From Paraburkholderia sprentiae WSM5005 (GTDB lineage: Bacteria; Pseudomonadota; Gammaproteobacteria; Burkholderiales; Burkholderiaceae): DNA of 64,000 bases. The stretch covers positions 1,488,001 to 1,552,000 of the forward strand of contig NZ_CP017561.2 in NCBI RefSeq assembly GCF_001865575.2. Reading direction: 5' to 3'. The position numbers were made by a program, and so were the translations under genes. Of the stretch, positions 1 to 8,266 are shown piece after piece (position 1 is the first letter of the stretch; every line of letters starts with the position of its first letter). A model generated the notes under the pieces. It was not told the origin of the DNA. It did not search any database and was given only the letters and a program-made list of their open reading frames with translations.

Positions 1-1
1 G

Positions 2-1936
2 CGCATCGTCAACGGCGAAGTGCCGGAAACGCTGAAGAACAAGCGCGTGCTGTCGCTCGACATGGCCGCGCTGCTGGCAGGCGCCAAATATCGCGGCGAG
101 TTCGAGGAGCGCCTGAAGGCCGTGCTCAACGACATCGCGAAAGACGAAGGGCAAACCATCGTCTTCATCGACGAAATCCACACCATGGTCGGCGCCGGCA
201 AGGCCGAAGGCGCGATGGACGCGGGCAACATGCTCAAGCCTGCGCTGTCGCGCGGCGAGCTGCATTGCGTCGGCGCGACCACGCTCGACGAATACCGCAA
301 GTACATCGAGAAGGATGCCGCGCTCGAGCGCCGCTTCCAGAAAGTGCTGGTGGACGAACCGTCGGTCGAGGCGACCATCGCGATCCTGCGCGGTTTGCAG
401 GAGCGCTACGAGCTGCACCACGGCGTCGACATCACCGACCCGGCGATCGTCGCGGCCGCGGAACTGTCGCATCGCTACATCACGGACCGCTTCCTGCCGG
501 ACAAGGCGATCGATCTGATCGACGAAGCCGCGTCCAAGATCAAGATGGAGATCGACTCGAAGCCGGAAGAGATGGATCGGCTCGATCGTCGCCTGATCCA
601 GCTGAAGATCGAACGCGAAGCGGTGAAGAAGGAGAAGGACGAAGCATCGCAAAAGCGTCTGCAGCTGATCGAAGAGGAAATCGAACGGCTCAATCGCGAA
701 TATTCGGACCTCGATGAAATCTGGACCGCGGAAAAAGCAGCGGTGCAAGGCAGCGCACAGTTGAAGGAAGAGATCGAGAAAACCCGCGCGGAAATCACGC
801 GTTTGCAGCGCGAAGGCAAGCTCGAGAAGGTCGCCGAACTGCAGTACGGCAAGCTGCCGGGTCTCGAAGCGCAGTTGAAGGAAGTCACGCGCGCCGAAGC
901 CGAGGAGCAGAACAGTCCGAAGCGTCCGCGTCTGTTGCGCACGCAGGTCGGCGCGGAAGAAATCGCCGAAGTCGTGTCGCGGGCCACCGGTATTCCGGTG
1001 TCGCGCATGATGCAGGGCGAGCGCGAAAAGCTGCTGCAAATCGAGTCGAAGCTGCACGAGCGCGTAGTCGGTCAGGATGAGGCGATCAGCGCGGTTGCTG
1101 ATGCGATTCGCCGCTCGCGCGCCGGTCTGTCGGACCCGAATCGACCGTACGGCTCGTTCCTGTTCCTTGGGCCGACCGGCGTGGGCAAGACCGAGCTGTG
1201 CAAGGCGTTGGCGTCGTTCCTGTTCGATTCGGAAGAGCACCTCATTCGTATCGACATGAGCGAGTTCATGGAGAAGCACAGCGTCGCGCGTCTGATCGGC
1301 GCGCCGCCGGGATACGTTGGCTACGAGGAGGGCGGTTATCTGACCGAGGCCGTGCGTCGCAAGCCGTATAGCGTGATCCTGCTCGACGAAATCGAGAAGG
1401 CGCATCCGGACGTGTTCAACGTGCTGCTGCAGGTGCTCGACGACGGCCGCATGACCGATGGCCAGGGCCGCACCGTCGACTTCAAGAACACGGTGATCGT
1501 GATGACCTCGAACCTCGGTTCGCAGGTGATCCAGTCGATGGTCGACGCGTCGCAGGACGCAGTGAAGGACGCAGTGTGGGAAGAGGTGAGGCTGCACTTC
1601 CGGCCCGAGTTCCTGAACCGGATCGACGACGTCGTCGTGTTCCATGCGCTCGACCGCTCGAACATCCAGTCGATCGCGCGGATCCAGTTGCAGCGTCTGC
1701 ACGAGCGGCTGGCGAAGCTCGACATGCAGCTGGTGGTGTCGGACGCGGCGCTAGAGCACATCGGCAAGGTCGGCTACGATCCGCTGTTCGGTGCGCGACC
1801 GCTGAAGCGCGCGATTCAGCAGGAGATCGAGAACCCGATCGCGAAGCTGATTCTCGCCGGCAAGTTCGGTCCGAAGGATGTGATTCCGGTCGAAGTGGAC
1901 GATGGCGAACTGCAGTTCGAACGCGTCGTGCACTGA
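2..1936 (+). CDS. clpB: ATP-dependent chaperone ClpB, C-terminal three quarters (5' end outside window)
   Basis: ClpB is a cytoplasmic Hsp100 disaggregase that works with DnaK to rescue aggregated protein. The open frame runs in from the left edge, so about 220 N-terminal residues (N domain and the first Walker A) are missing. Visible are the NBD1 Walker B (VFIDEIH, about base 160), an arginine-finger region, a long charged coiled-coil M domain (about 560-960), the NBD2 Walker A GPTGVGKT (1169-1192), Walker [15 protein letters not shown], and the sensor-2 motif GARPLKR near the end. The M domain separates ClpB from ClpA and ClpC. No frameshift is seen. A terminator follows 57 bases after the stop. 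Confidence 0.97.
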   Translation, partial: RIVNGEVPETLKNKRVLSLDMAALLAGAKYRGEFEERLKAVLNDIAKDEGQTIVFIDEIHTMVGAGKAEGAMDAGNMLKPALSRGELHCVGATTLDEYRKYIEKDAALERRFQKVLVDEPSVEATIAILRGLQERYELHHGVDITDPAIVAAAELSHRYITDRFLPDKAIDLIDEAASKIKMEIDSKPEEMDRLDRRLIQLKIEREAVKKEKDEASQKRLQLIEEEIERLNREYSDLDEIWTAEKAAVQGSAQLKEEIEKTRAEITRLQREGKLEKVAELQYGKLPGLEAQLKEVTRAEAEEQNSPKRPRLLRTQVGAEEIAEVVSRATGIPVSRMMQGEREKLLQIESKLHERVVGQDEAISAVADAIRRSRAGLSDPNRPYGSFLFLGPTGVGKTELCKALASFLFDSEEHLIRIDMSEFMEKHSVARLIGAPPGYVGYEEGGYLTEAVRRKPYSVILLDEIEKAHPDVFNVLLQVLDDGRMTDGQGRTVDFKNTVIVMTSNLGSQVIQSMVDASQDAVKDAVWEEVRLHFRPEFLNRIDDVVVFHALDRSNIQSIARIQLQRLHERLAKLDMQLVVSDAALEHIGKVGYDPLFGARPLKRAIQQEIENPIAKLILAGKFGPKDVIPVEVDDGELQFERVVH

Positions 1937-1993
1937 GCGCGATGGCTCGGTGACACGACGGCACGGCGGTAGATGAGCCGTGCCCGCCGACGT

Positions 1994-2038
1994 TAAAAAA
2001 ACCGGCAGCGAAGGTCACTTCGTTGCCGGTTTTCTTTT
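1994..2038. terminator. Bidirectional intrinsic terminator between clpB and the YidB gene
   Basis: An A-run leads into AACCGGCAGCGAA, the short loop GGTCAC, then TTCGTTGCCGGTTTTCTTTT. The stem is about 13 bp with one G-T pair and is flanked by A on one side and T on the other. It can therefore stop transcripts from both converging genes. Confidence 0.85.
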
Positions 2039-2112
2039 GCCCGAGGATATTGAACGGGCGTTGGCGTCGAGCGACGGCCAAGGCAGCCGCCAGCGACTGG
2101 CGCTCCGCGCGC

Positions 2113-2544
2113 TTAAGCGTTGCCCTTGTTGCCGAGCAGCGCCGACAGCCCGCCGAGCGCGCCGAGCACGGTGGTTGCGTTCAGCTTGCCCTCGGCCGGC
2201 ACTTCGCCTTCCGGCGTGGCCGCGTTGACGACGTGCGGCAGAATCTGCGACAGCAGCCCCGTCACCTGATCCGGCTGGACGCCGGCCTTCGCGGCGAGGT
2301 CGGTCACGGCTTGCGAGCCGAGCACGCTGTGCAGCGCTTCGGGCGCGATCGGCTGGTTTTCGCCGTTGCTGACCCACGACGACACGACGTCGCCGAGGCC
2401 CTTTTCCTGAAAGCGCTGGATCAGGCCGTTCAGGCCGCCCGGCTGGTTGTTGACGAATTCGAGCGCGGCTGCGATCAGCGCTTGCTGGCCGCCGCCTTCT
2501 GGCGATTTGCCAAGCAGGGAACCGAGGGTATCGAGTAGGCTCAT
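2113..2544 (-). CDS. YidB family protein (DUF937)
   Basis: The 143-residue protein starts MSLLDTLGSLLGK and has the GGL-rich, helix-forming repeats typical of the YidB/DUF937 family (PGGLNGLIQRFQEKGLGDVVSSW, then IAPEALHSVLG). Family length is usually 130-150 residues, so it looks complete. There is no signal peptide or membrane segment. The family's biochemical role is not known. An AAGAGAGA ribosome-binding stretch lies just upstream of the ATG. It converges on clpB and shares the terminator with it. The family call is firm; no function is claimed. Confidence 0.85.
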   Translation of the reverse strand: MSLLDTLGSLLGKSPEGGGQQALIAAALEFVNNQPGGLNGLIQRFQEKGLGDVVSSWVSNGENQPIAPEALHSVLGSQAVTDLAAKAGVQPDQVTGLLSQILPHVVNAATPEGEVPAEGKLNATTVLGALGGLSALLGNKGNA

Positions 2545-2647
2545 GACGGTCTCTCTTGAATGCCGGCGCGCGCATGACGGCCGGACGGTGACAACGACGC
2601 GCGGTTGCGCGGCGCGGTGAAACGCAAGGGCGGCAGCCCGTCGGGCA

Positions 2648-3235
2648 TCATGCGCCGGACGCAGCCGCGGCGGATGCCGCCTTGCTCTTCTTTGCTTTCT
2701 TCTTCGAAGCCTTGGCGCCGGACGCGTCGGCCGGTGCGCTAGCTGCCGCGGCGGCCGGTGCGGTAGCGGCTGCCGCAGCGGATGCAGCGGCCTTGCCCTT
2801 CTTCGACTTCGACGGCTTCGCGGCCGAGGCGGGCGCAGCCGGGGCGGGCGCCGCCGTCGTGGTAGCGGGCGCGGCGGCGGTGGTTGCCGCGGGCGTGGCC
2901 GGAACCGTCTTCGTGGCCGCCGTTCCGGCCGGCTTGGTCGACGTCTTCGCGCCGGTCGGCGGCGCCGACGAGCCGTTGATCGTGAGCCCGGCTGCTTCGA
3001 GGTTCTCGACCGATTTCTGCCCGATGCCTTTCACGCGCGCGGCGAGATCGTCGGCGTTCTTGAACGGGCCGTTTTTGGCGCGTTCGTCGACGATCGCTTT
3101 CGCATGCACGGGGCCGATGCCCTTGACCGATTCGAGCGCGGCCTGATCGGCGGTATTGACTTCCACGGCCGCGGCAAATCCGGCCGACAGCGACAAAGCC
3201 ACAGCGACGCAAAGCATCAAAAGCTTTTTCAGCAT
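2648..3235 (-). CDS. ComEA-like exported helix-hairpin-helix DNA-binding protein
   Basis: The 195-residue product has a signal peptide (MLKKLLMLCVAVALSLSAGFA). A paired helix-hairpin-helix module follows at residues 24-85 (VNTADQAALESVKGIGPVHA and VKGIGQKSVENLEAAG), as in ComEA, the periplasmic DNA receptor for transformation. The remaining 110 residues are low-complexity Ala/Pro/Thr with basic KSKKGK and KKKAKK patches, absent from the short ComEA of Neisseria. The start at 3235 was chosen over an in-frame ATG at 3286 because it begins the signal peptide and has GGAG 8 bases upstream. No other competence gene is adjacent. DNA uptake is inferred from the family only. Confidence 0.85.
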   Translation of the reverse strand: MLKKLLMLCVAVALSLSAGFAAAVEVNTADQAALESVKGIGPVHAKAIVDERAKNGPFKNADDLAARVKGIGQKSVENLEAAGLTINGSSAPPTGAKTSTKPAGTAATKTVPATPAATTAAAPATTTAAPAPAAPASAAKPSKSKKGKAAASAAAAATAPAAAAASAPADASGAKASKKKAKKSKAASAAAASGA

Positions 3236-3351
3236 GGCAAGCACTCCATTGAGGGCAAAAAAGTTAGCCGGGAACGGACGACGCATCCTGTCAGCGGGCG
3301 CTGCGTTTAAGGATAGGACAAATCGCAGGCCCGATTCGAGATCGCGGACGA

Positions 3352-3380
3352 GTTATACCGATCGATCGATGACAAGTAAA
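3352..3380 (-). promoter_or_regulatory. Putative promoter of the comEA-like gene
   Basis: On the minus strand TTTACT (3380-3375) lies 17 bases before TATAAC (3357-3352). It is about 115 bases upstream of the start codon. The rest of the 295-base gap 3236-3530 is unusually AT-rich for this genome and contains two ATCGATCGAT tracts (about 3361 and 3432) but no gene. Confidence 0.4.
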
Positions 3381-3530
3381 TCGGGCAAACAATATTTAAA
3401 GCTTTTACGACCGATGCAATCCAGGTGAATGAATCGATCGATCTCGGTCGCGATAAATCGCCCGCGAAACCATTGCACGCGTCGATCAGCTGCAATGGGC
3501 ACCGCCCGACCGAGGCGCTGTGCGCTGCCT

Positions 3531-4910
3531 TCAAACCGCCGAATCCGCCCGCGCGCCCGCGCCCGCACGCAGATGCCGCTGACTCACCACTTGCCAGTAC
3601 ACGAGCAGGCCGACCCCGGCAATCGCCAGACTCGCGGTATTGGCAACCCAGAAGCCGCGCGCGCCGGTCAACCACGGCGGCGTGAGGCCGGTCGTATCGA
3701 AGCCGAGCGCGTAGCCGCCGCCGAGCCCGACGCCCCACAGCGCCAGCGCATAGATGACGGTCGGCACGACCGCGACCTTGTAGGCGCGCAGCACGAACGC
3801 GGTCGAAATCTGCAACGCGTCGAACAGGTGATAGCCAGCGACGATCAGCACCAGCGGCAACGCCTTCGCCGCTACCTGCGCGTTCGTCGTATAGCCGTCG
3901 ACGATGTACGGCCGCAGCACCAGCACGAGCGCGCCATAACAGCACGCGATCGCGACTGCCATCGCGATGCCGTGACGCGACAGCGTGCGCGCCGCCTGCG
4001 GCCGATGTGCGCCGAGCGCCTGCGCGACCAGCGTCGACGATGCGATGCCGATCGATAGCGGCGTCATGTACAACACGGCGCCGATGTTGCCGGCGATCTG
4101 ATGCCCGGCGAGCGTCGTCGTGCCGAGCCGCGCGATGAAAAGCGCCATGAATGTGTACGACGTGACCTCGATCAGATACGACAGCCCCATCGGAATACCG
4201 AGCCGCAGCAGCGCGGCCTGGCGCTTCCAGACCGGCCAGCAGAAACGCGTGAAGATACCGAGCGCCTTGAAATCGTCGACGCGCACGAGCAGCAGCATGC
4301 CGAGCGCCGCGAGCCCCCAGTTGAGCAGCGTGCTCGCGAGCGCGCAGCCCGGGCCGCCCAGCGCGGGCACGCCGAAGCCGCCGAAAATGAACCAGCTGTT
4401 GAGCGGAATTTTCAGCAGCAGCGCGGCGATCTGCAGGAACATCACGAGCCGCGGTTTGCCGAGCGCATTGGCAACCGAGCCGTAGACCCGGAAGGCGAGG
4501 CCGGCCGGCAGCCCGAACGCGAGAATCCGCAGATACGCGAGCGTGCGCTCGTGCAGCGCGTCGGGCACGCGCGACAACGCCAGAAGCGGCCCCGGGAAGA
4601 ACAGGATCAGAAAGCCGATCACGGTCAGCGCGGCGGCAAGCCACCATGACTGACGCACCTCTTCGCCGATCTCGCCGTAACGGCGCGCGCCGTACAGTTG
4701 CGCGGTGATCGGCTGCAGCGCGGTCAGGATGCCGGTCAGACCGATGTAGACCGAGACGTAGATCGACGAGCCGAGGCCGAGCGCGGCAAGATCGACGGCC
4801 GAGTAGCGCCCGACCATCGCCGTGTCGATCACGCCAAAGGCGATGATGGCCAGCTGGCCGATCAATACGGGCCACGCGAGCGCGGCGATTTTCCGTACAT
4901 CGGCGAACAT
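3531..4910 (-). CDS. MATE family (DinF/NorM-like) multidrug or metabolite efflux transporter
   Basis: The 459-residue inner-membrane protein has about 12 hydrophobic segments and the MATE N-terminal signature (PVLIGQLAIIAFGVIDTAMVG, then the GLGSSIYVSV and QLYGARRYGEIG region). MATE proteins exchange cations for drugs or metabolites. The wider MOP superfamily also includes Wzx and MurJ lipid-linked glycan flippases. The start at 4910 follows the glycosyltransferase stop codon by two bases (TGA-CG-ATG), so translation is probably coupled. The longer in-frame reading upstream lies inside the glycosyltransferase gene and was not used. The substrate is unknown. Confidence 0.9.
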   Translation of the reverse strand: MFADVRKIAALAWPVLIGQLAIIAFGVIDTAMVGRYSAVDLAALGLGSSIYVSVYIGLTGILTALQPITAQLYGARRYGEIGEEVRQSWWLAAALTVIGFLILFFPGPLLALSRVPDALHERTLAYLRILAFGLPAGLAFRVYGSVANALGKPRLVMFLQIAALLLKIPLNSWFIFGGFGVPALGGPGCALASTLLNWGLAALGMLLLVRVDDFKALGIFTRFCWPVWKRQAALLRLGIPMGLSYLIEVTSYTFMALFIARLGTTTLAGHQIAGNIGAVLYMTPLSIGIASSTLVAQALGAHRPQAARTLSRHGIAMAVAIACCYGALVLVLRPYIVDGYTTNAQVAAKALPLVLIVAGYHLFDALQISTAFVLRAYKVAVVPTVIYALALWGVGLGGGYALGFDTTGLTPPWLTGARGFWVANTASLAIAGVGLLVYWQVVSQRHLRAGAGARADSAV

Positions 4911-4912
4911 CG

Positions 4913-6670
4913 TCAGTCGAGCTTCTTGCGCCAGTTGCGACGCTTGCCGGGCGGCGGCTTTGGACGGTCGATGCGCACGTACAGGCGGAAGCGCTCGTCG
5001 CGGTCGGCGGCGCGGCGGCCTTCCCACACCAGCTTCCAGGTGTAGTCGGGCATCGCGCTCGGTTCGCCGTAGTCCTGCGAATCCTGACGCAGGATCACGT
5101 CGCAATCCTGGTCGAACGAGAAGTGCATATCGCCGAAGTAGGCGAACGTCGCGATCTGCGCATTGCCGAGGCGCACCGGCGCAATGCATGTGTAGTCATC
5201 GGGCAAGTGGTTTGCGATCTGCTGCGCGACGTCGCGATAGGTTCGGCTGTAGTTGACGACCGGCAGCCACAGCGTCATCAGCAGCACCCACATCAGCGTC
5301 GTGCCGGCGCTCGACAGCACGACGCTGCGCCACAACACCTTCGGATGACGCGCGAGGCGCCAGCGCACCAGCAGGAACCAGCACACGGTCACCGCGACCG
5401 CGCACGCGAACGACAGAATCTTGAACTGAGGCACGAAGCCGGGCGCGAGCCGCGCAAGATTGCGCGCGAGCGGGTGAGGAAAGCCGGTCAGACCCGCCAC
5501 ATACACGAGCCACACGAAGCTGCCGAGGATCGTGAAGCTCAGCAGCGCGAACCAGTCGATCGCGTTGATCGCGCCGCGCTTGAGCGTCGGCAGCGCGAAC
5601 GTGGCGAGCACGGCGAGCGGCGGCAGTAGCAGCATGTAGAGTCGGTTCGACTGATGGCTTTGCAGCACGACGAGCACGAACAGCGGTCCGATTACCGACA
5701 GTGGAATCGCCACATGCGGCGCGCGCCGCAATCCCTTCCAGCTGAACCACGCCCACAGCGCGAGCGGCCAGGCGGGCCAGGTGAAGAGCGGCAGGTTCTT
5801 CAGCGCATACGCGGCGACCGAGCCGGGTGGGCCCATGAACGAGTTCACGCTTACGTGCAGCCACTGGTTCAGATACCAGACGGCGTCGTCCGGGAAAGCG
5901 GCGAGCGCGATGATCGGCCACGACACCGCGAGCGCGAGCGCGACCGGCAGACCGGCGAGCAGCAGCCAGCGCGAACGCGTTTCGCGTACGATTAGCGTCA
6001 TCGCCAGCGTGCCGAGCAGCAGTGCGCCGACTAGCACCGGGCTGCTCGCGAGTGTGACGAGGCCCATCGCGAGACCCCAGACCAGCGCGCCCTGGATCGG
6101 TTTGTCGATCATGCGCACGAGGCCGTACACGAGCATCGCGATGCAGACGAACTGCGCGAGCTGCGGCGTGGTTTCGTGGCCGCGCTCGGCGAGGCCGAAG
6201 CACGCGAGCAGGATCAGCAGGGCGCCATCGGCCAGCGTGCGGCCATAGTCGCGCGGTTCCGGCTCGCCGCCGAACGCGTACTTGAACGGCTGAACTTCGG
6301 CGCGCCGGCCGAGCAGATACGCTGCGTACCAGACGAACGCGCAGCCCGCGCAGAACAGCAGGCCCGTGAATACGCGCGACGCGTTGCTCGCGTCGACCCA
6401 TGGCGCGAGGACGCGGATCGCGCTTGCGCCGAGCCAGTAGCCGAGCGGGCCGTCCTCGGTCAGATATTTGCCGACGAGATTCGGCAACAGCCAGTCGTGC
6501 GCGCCGCCGTTGGCCATCGTCCACATGACACCGAAGCCGGCTGCGTCCTCGTTCTTCCACGGATCGCGGCCGAACAGGCCGAACGAGGCGTAGACGATAC
6601 AGATGGCCAGCAGGAGCCAGCGCGGCAACGCACTGGTCGCAGAGGCGGTGAGGCGAACGACAGGTCTCAT
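4913..6670 (-). CDS. ArnT/PMT-like membrane glycosyltransferase (GT39/GT83 type)
   Basis: The 585-residue protein has about 12 membrane segments. Its N-terminal periplasmic loop carries the acidic motif of lipid-sugar-dependent transferases (RDPWKNEDAAGFG, residues about 35-50), and then a YLTEDGPLGYWLGA stretch that matches the Y-x-K-P-P-L-x-Y-W motif of ArnT. Such enzymes move a sugar from a polyprenyl-phosphate carrier to lipid A or protein on the periplasmic side. The C-terminal 100 residues form a soluble domain. The start at 6670 (MRPVVRLTAS) is preferred to an in-frame ATG at 6754, whose extra residues are not membrane-like and would cover the promoter. Donor and acceptor are unknown. 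Confidence 0.82.
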   Translation of the reverse strand: MRPVVRLTASATSALPRWLLLAICIVYASFGLFGRDPWKNEDAAGFGVMWTMANGGAHDWLLPNLVGKYLTEDGPLGYWLGASAIRVLAPWVDASNASRVFTGLLFCAGCAFVWYAAYLLGRRAEVQPFKYAFGGEPEPRDYGRTLADGALLILLACFGLAERGHETTPQLAQFVCIAMLVYGLVRMIDKPIQGALVWGLAMGLVTLASSPVLVGALLLGTLAMTLIVRETRSRWLLLAGLPVALALAVSWPIIALAAFPDDAVWYLNQWLHVSVNSFMGPPGSVAAYALKNLPLFTWPAWPLALWAWFSWKGLRRAPHVAIPLSVIGPLFVLVVLQSHQSNRLYMLLLPPLAVLATFALPTLKRGAINAIDWFALLSFTILGSFVWLVYVAGLTGFPHPLARNLARLAPGFVPQFKILSFACAVAVTVCWFLLVRWRLARHPKVLWRSVVLSSAGTTLMWVLLMTLWLPVVNYSRTYRDVAQQIANHLPDDYTCIAPVRLGNAQIATFAYFGDMHFSFDQDCDVILRQDSQDYGEPSAMPDYTWKLVWEGRRAADRDERFRLYVRIDRPKPPPGKRRNWRKKLD

Positions 6671-6753
6671 GCGGTGTGTGAAGTGTGGAGGATCGATGCA
6701 GCCGCGGCGGCCCGGCGGGTCAGCGCGGCAGGGCCAGTTTCGAGCATCCGGCA

Positions 6754-6783
6754 TTGTAGTCGTGCCGTGCGATACGCGTCACG
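6754..6783 (-). promoter_or_regulatory. Putative promoter of the glycosyltransferase-MATE operon
   Basis: On the minus strand GTGACG (6783-6778) precedes TACAAT (6759-6754) by 18 bases. The expected mRNA start would lie about 77 bases before the ATG at 6670. Confidence 0.45.
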
Positions 6784-6908
6784 GCCGGTAACGCGCGGCA
6801 ACGTCAATGGACAAGCTGTAACGCGGTGTCGCGACAGCGCGGAGTGTTGATGCCGGACCGAGGCGTCGCGGGGGCGTGCGACCCAGCGGCTGCACAAGCA
6901 CAGGCGAC

Positions 6909-6936
6909 AAAAAAGGGCAGCTCGCGCTGCCCTTTC
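6909..6936 (-). terminator. Intrinsic terminator of rpmE2
   Basis: On the minus strand AAAGGGCAG, the loop CGCGAG and CTGCCC are followed by a run of six T, about 45 bases after the rpmE2 stop codon. The A-run on the other side gives it some bidirectional character. Confidence 0.85.
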
Positions 6937-6978
6937 CGTTTGCTCCGCTGCCGGCCGGAAGCCGGCACCGTTGCGGTA

Positions 6979-7242
6979 TTACTTCACTGCCTTGCCCGAA
7001 GCGCGCGTGCCGAACTTCTTGTTGAACTTCTCGACGCGGCCGGCCGTGTCCATGATCTTTTGCTGGCCGGTGTAGAACGGATGCGATTCCGACGACACTT
7101 CGATCTTCGCGAGCGGGTAGCTCTTGCCGTTGAACTCCGCGGTTTCGCGCGTCTGGATGGTCGAGCGCGTTACGAACCTGAAGTCGTTCGACATGTCGAC
7201 GAACAGGACTTCGCGGTATTCCGGGTGAATGCCTTCTTTCAT
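6979..7242 (-). CDS. rpmE2: 50S ribosomal protein L31 type B
   Basis: The 87-residue protein starts [20 protein letters not shown] and has the [12 protein letters not shown] and [11 protein letters not shown] motifs of bacterial L31. It has no cysteine, so it lacks the zinc-binding CxxC of type A L31. This is the zinc-free type B paralogue, which in many bacteria replaces the zinc form when zinc is scarce. An AAAGGAAAG ribosome-binding site precedes the ATG. A terminator follows, so the gene is its own transcription unit. No zinc-uptake regulator (Zur) box was recognised upstream. Confidence 0.95.
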   Translation of the reverse strand: MKEGIHPEYREVLFVDMSNDFRFVTRSTIQTRETAEFNGKSYPLAKIEVSSESHPFYTGQQKIMDTAGRVEKFNKKFGTRASGKAVK

Positions 7243-7418
7243 GGTCTTTCCTTTAATCTGGCGGTAGCCAACCCGCGTGCAGCCTAGTATTAGACTGCCT
7301 TCAGGCGCGAGCCACTTGCCTACGGTCGAAAAACCGCAATTATGCCAGAGAATCAGTCGCTTGACGATTTTTCTGCCAGCGGATTCTATTCAGGCGCAAG
7401 CGCTCCGTTCGCGGCGTC

Positions 7419-8252
7419 TCAAACCGGCGCGAACGTCAATCCCACGCGCGCCGGATCCTGCCGGTAGTAGCGTGCGAGCAGTCGGTACAGTTCCGGATAC
7501 TCCGCCTCGAAGGCCTGCGGCTTCACGAACAACGCCTCGCTGCACACGGCAAAAAATTCCGACGGATGGTCCGCCGCATACGGGTCGATCAGCGATTCGC
7601 GCTCGAAACGCGCCCAGCGTCGCTCGGGCACCGCGTCGACTTTCGCGCAAAAGTGATCGTACGCATGATCGAACACGTCGGCCCATGCCTGCGTATCGAG
7701 CGGCGCATGCCAGCGGCGCATCAGCGGCGGGTGGCCATCCGCTTCGCCGTTCAGCATGTCGATCTTGTGCGCGAACTCGTGAATCACGACGTTGTATGCG
7801 TCGCCGCCGTCGGTCATCTGCGCGTCTTCCCACGACAGCACCACCGGGCCGCCTTCCCACGCTTCGCCGCTTGCGTCGTGTTCGATCTCGTGCACGACGC
7901 CGTCTTCGTCTTCGACGGTCTTGCGGATCACGAATTCGCCCGGATAGACGATCACGCCGACCCAGCCGCGATACAGATCGAGGCTCAAGTTCAGCACCGG
8001 CAGGCACGCCTGCGCGGCGATGCTGACCGTCATCGCATCGGTCAGTTCGAGCTCGTGCGCCGTCGAGAACTCCTTTTGCGCAATGAAGAGACTCGCCAGC
8101 TCGCGCAGCCGGGCGAGATCGTGAGCTTCCAGATGCGTGAGAAATGGCAGCCCCGCAAGCGTCGCCTGCCACAAGGAATCGTCGATCGCGTAGTCACGCA
8201 GCGTGCGCTCGCGGCGGCGCATGCCCAGCCAGTTCGTGAATTTCGACAGCAT
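7419..8252 (-). CDS. mtfA: MtfA-type zinc-dependent peptidase (Mlc titration factor A family)
   Basis: The 277-residue protein has the zincin motif HEFAHKID (His158, Glu159, His162) inside the conserved MtfA core (LDLYRGWVGVIVYPGEFVI and DPYAADHPSEFFAV). E. coli MtfA is 265 residues, an aminopeptidase that sequesters the glucose-PTS repressor Mlc. Mlc is not seen in this window. The start at 8252 (MLSKFTNWLG) is used because the MFS gene ends only 14 bases upstream; a longer in-frame start would overlap it. It is the third gene of a merR-MFS-mtfA unit. The role beside an exporter is unexplained. Confidence 0.88.
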   Translation of the reverse strand: MLSKFTNWLGMRRRERTLRDYAIDDSLWQATLAGLPFLTHLEAHDLARLRELASLFIAQKEFSTAHELELTDAMTVSIAAQACLPVLNLSLDLYRGWVGVIVYPGEFVIRKTVEDEDGVVHEIEHDASGEAWEGGPVVLSWEDAQMTDGGDAYNVVIHEFAHKIDMLNGEADGHPPLMRRWHAPLDTQAWADVFDHAYDHFCAKVDAVPERRWARFERESLIDPYAADHPSEFFAVCSEALFVKPQAFEAEYPELYRLLARYYRQDPARVGLTFAPV

Positions 8253-8266
8253 GCTTGAGTCCACCT

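Larger units (their letters stand above)
6671..6978. other. Intergenic region between rpmE2 and the glycosyltransferase gene
   Basis: This 308-base gap holds the glycosyltransferase promoter (6754-6783) and the rpmE2 terminator (6909-6936). I see no small gene or structured RNA in the rest. Confidence 0.6.

Noticed and set aside
3359..3444. Two ATCGATCGAT tracts in the comEA upstream region
   Set aside because: They are short self-complementary words common in this genome, with no spacing or orientation that marks a site.
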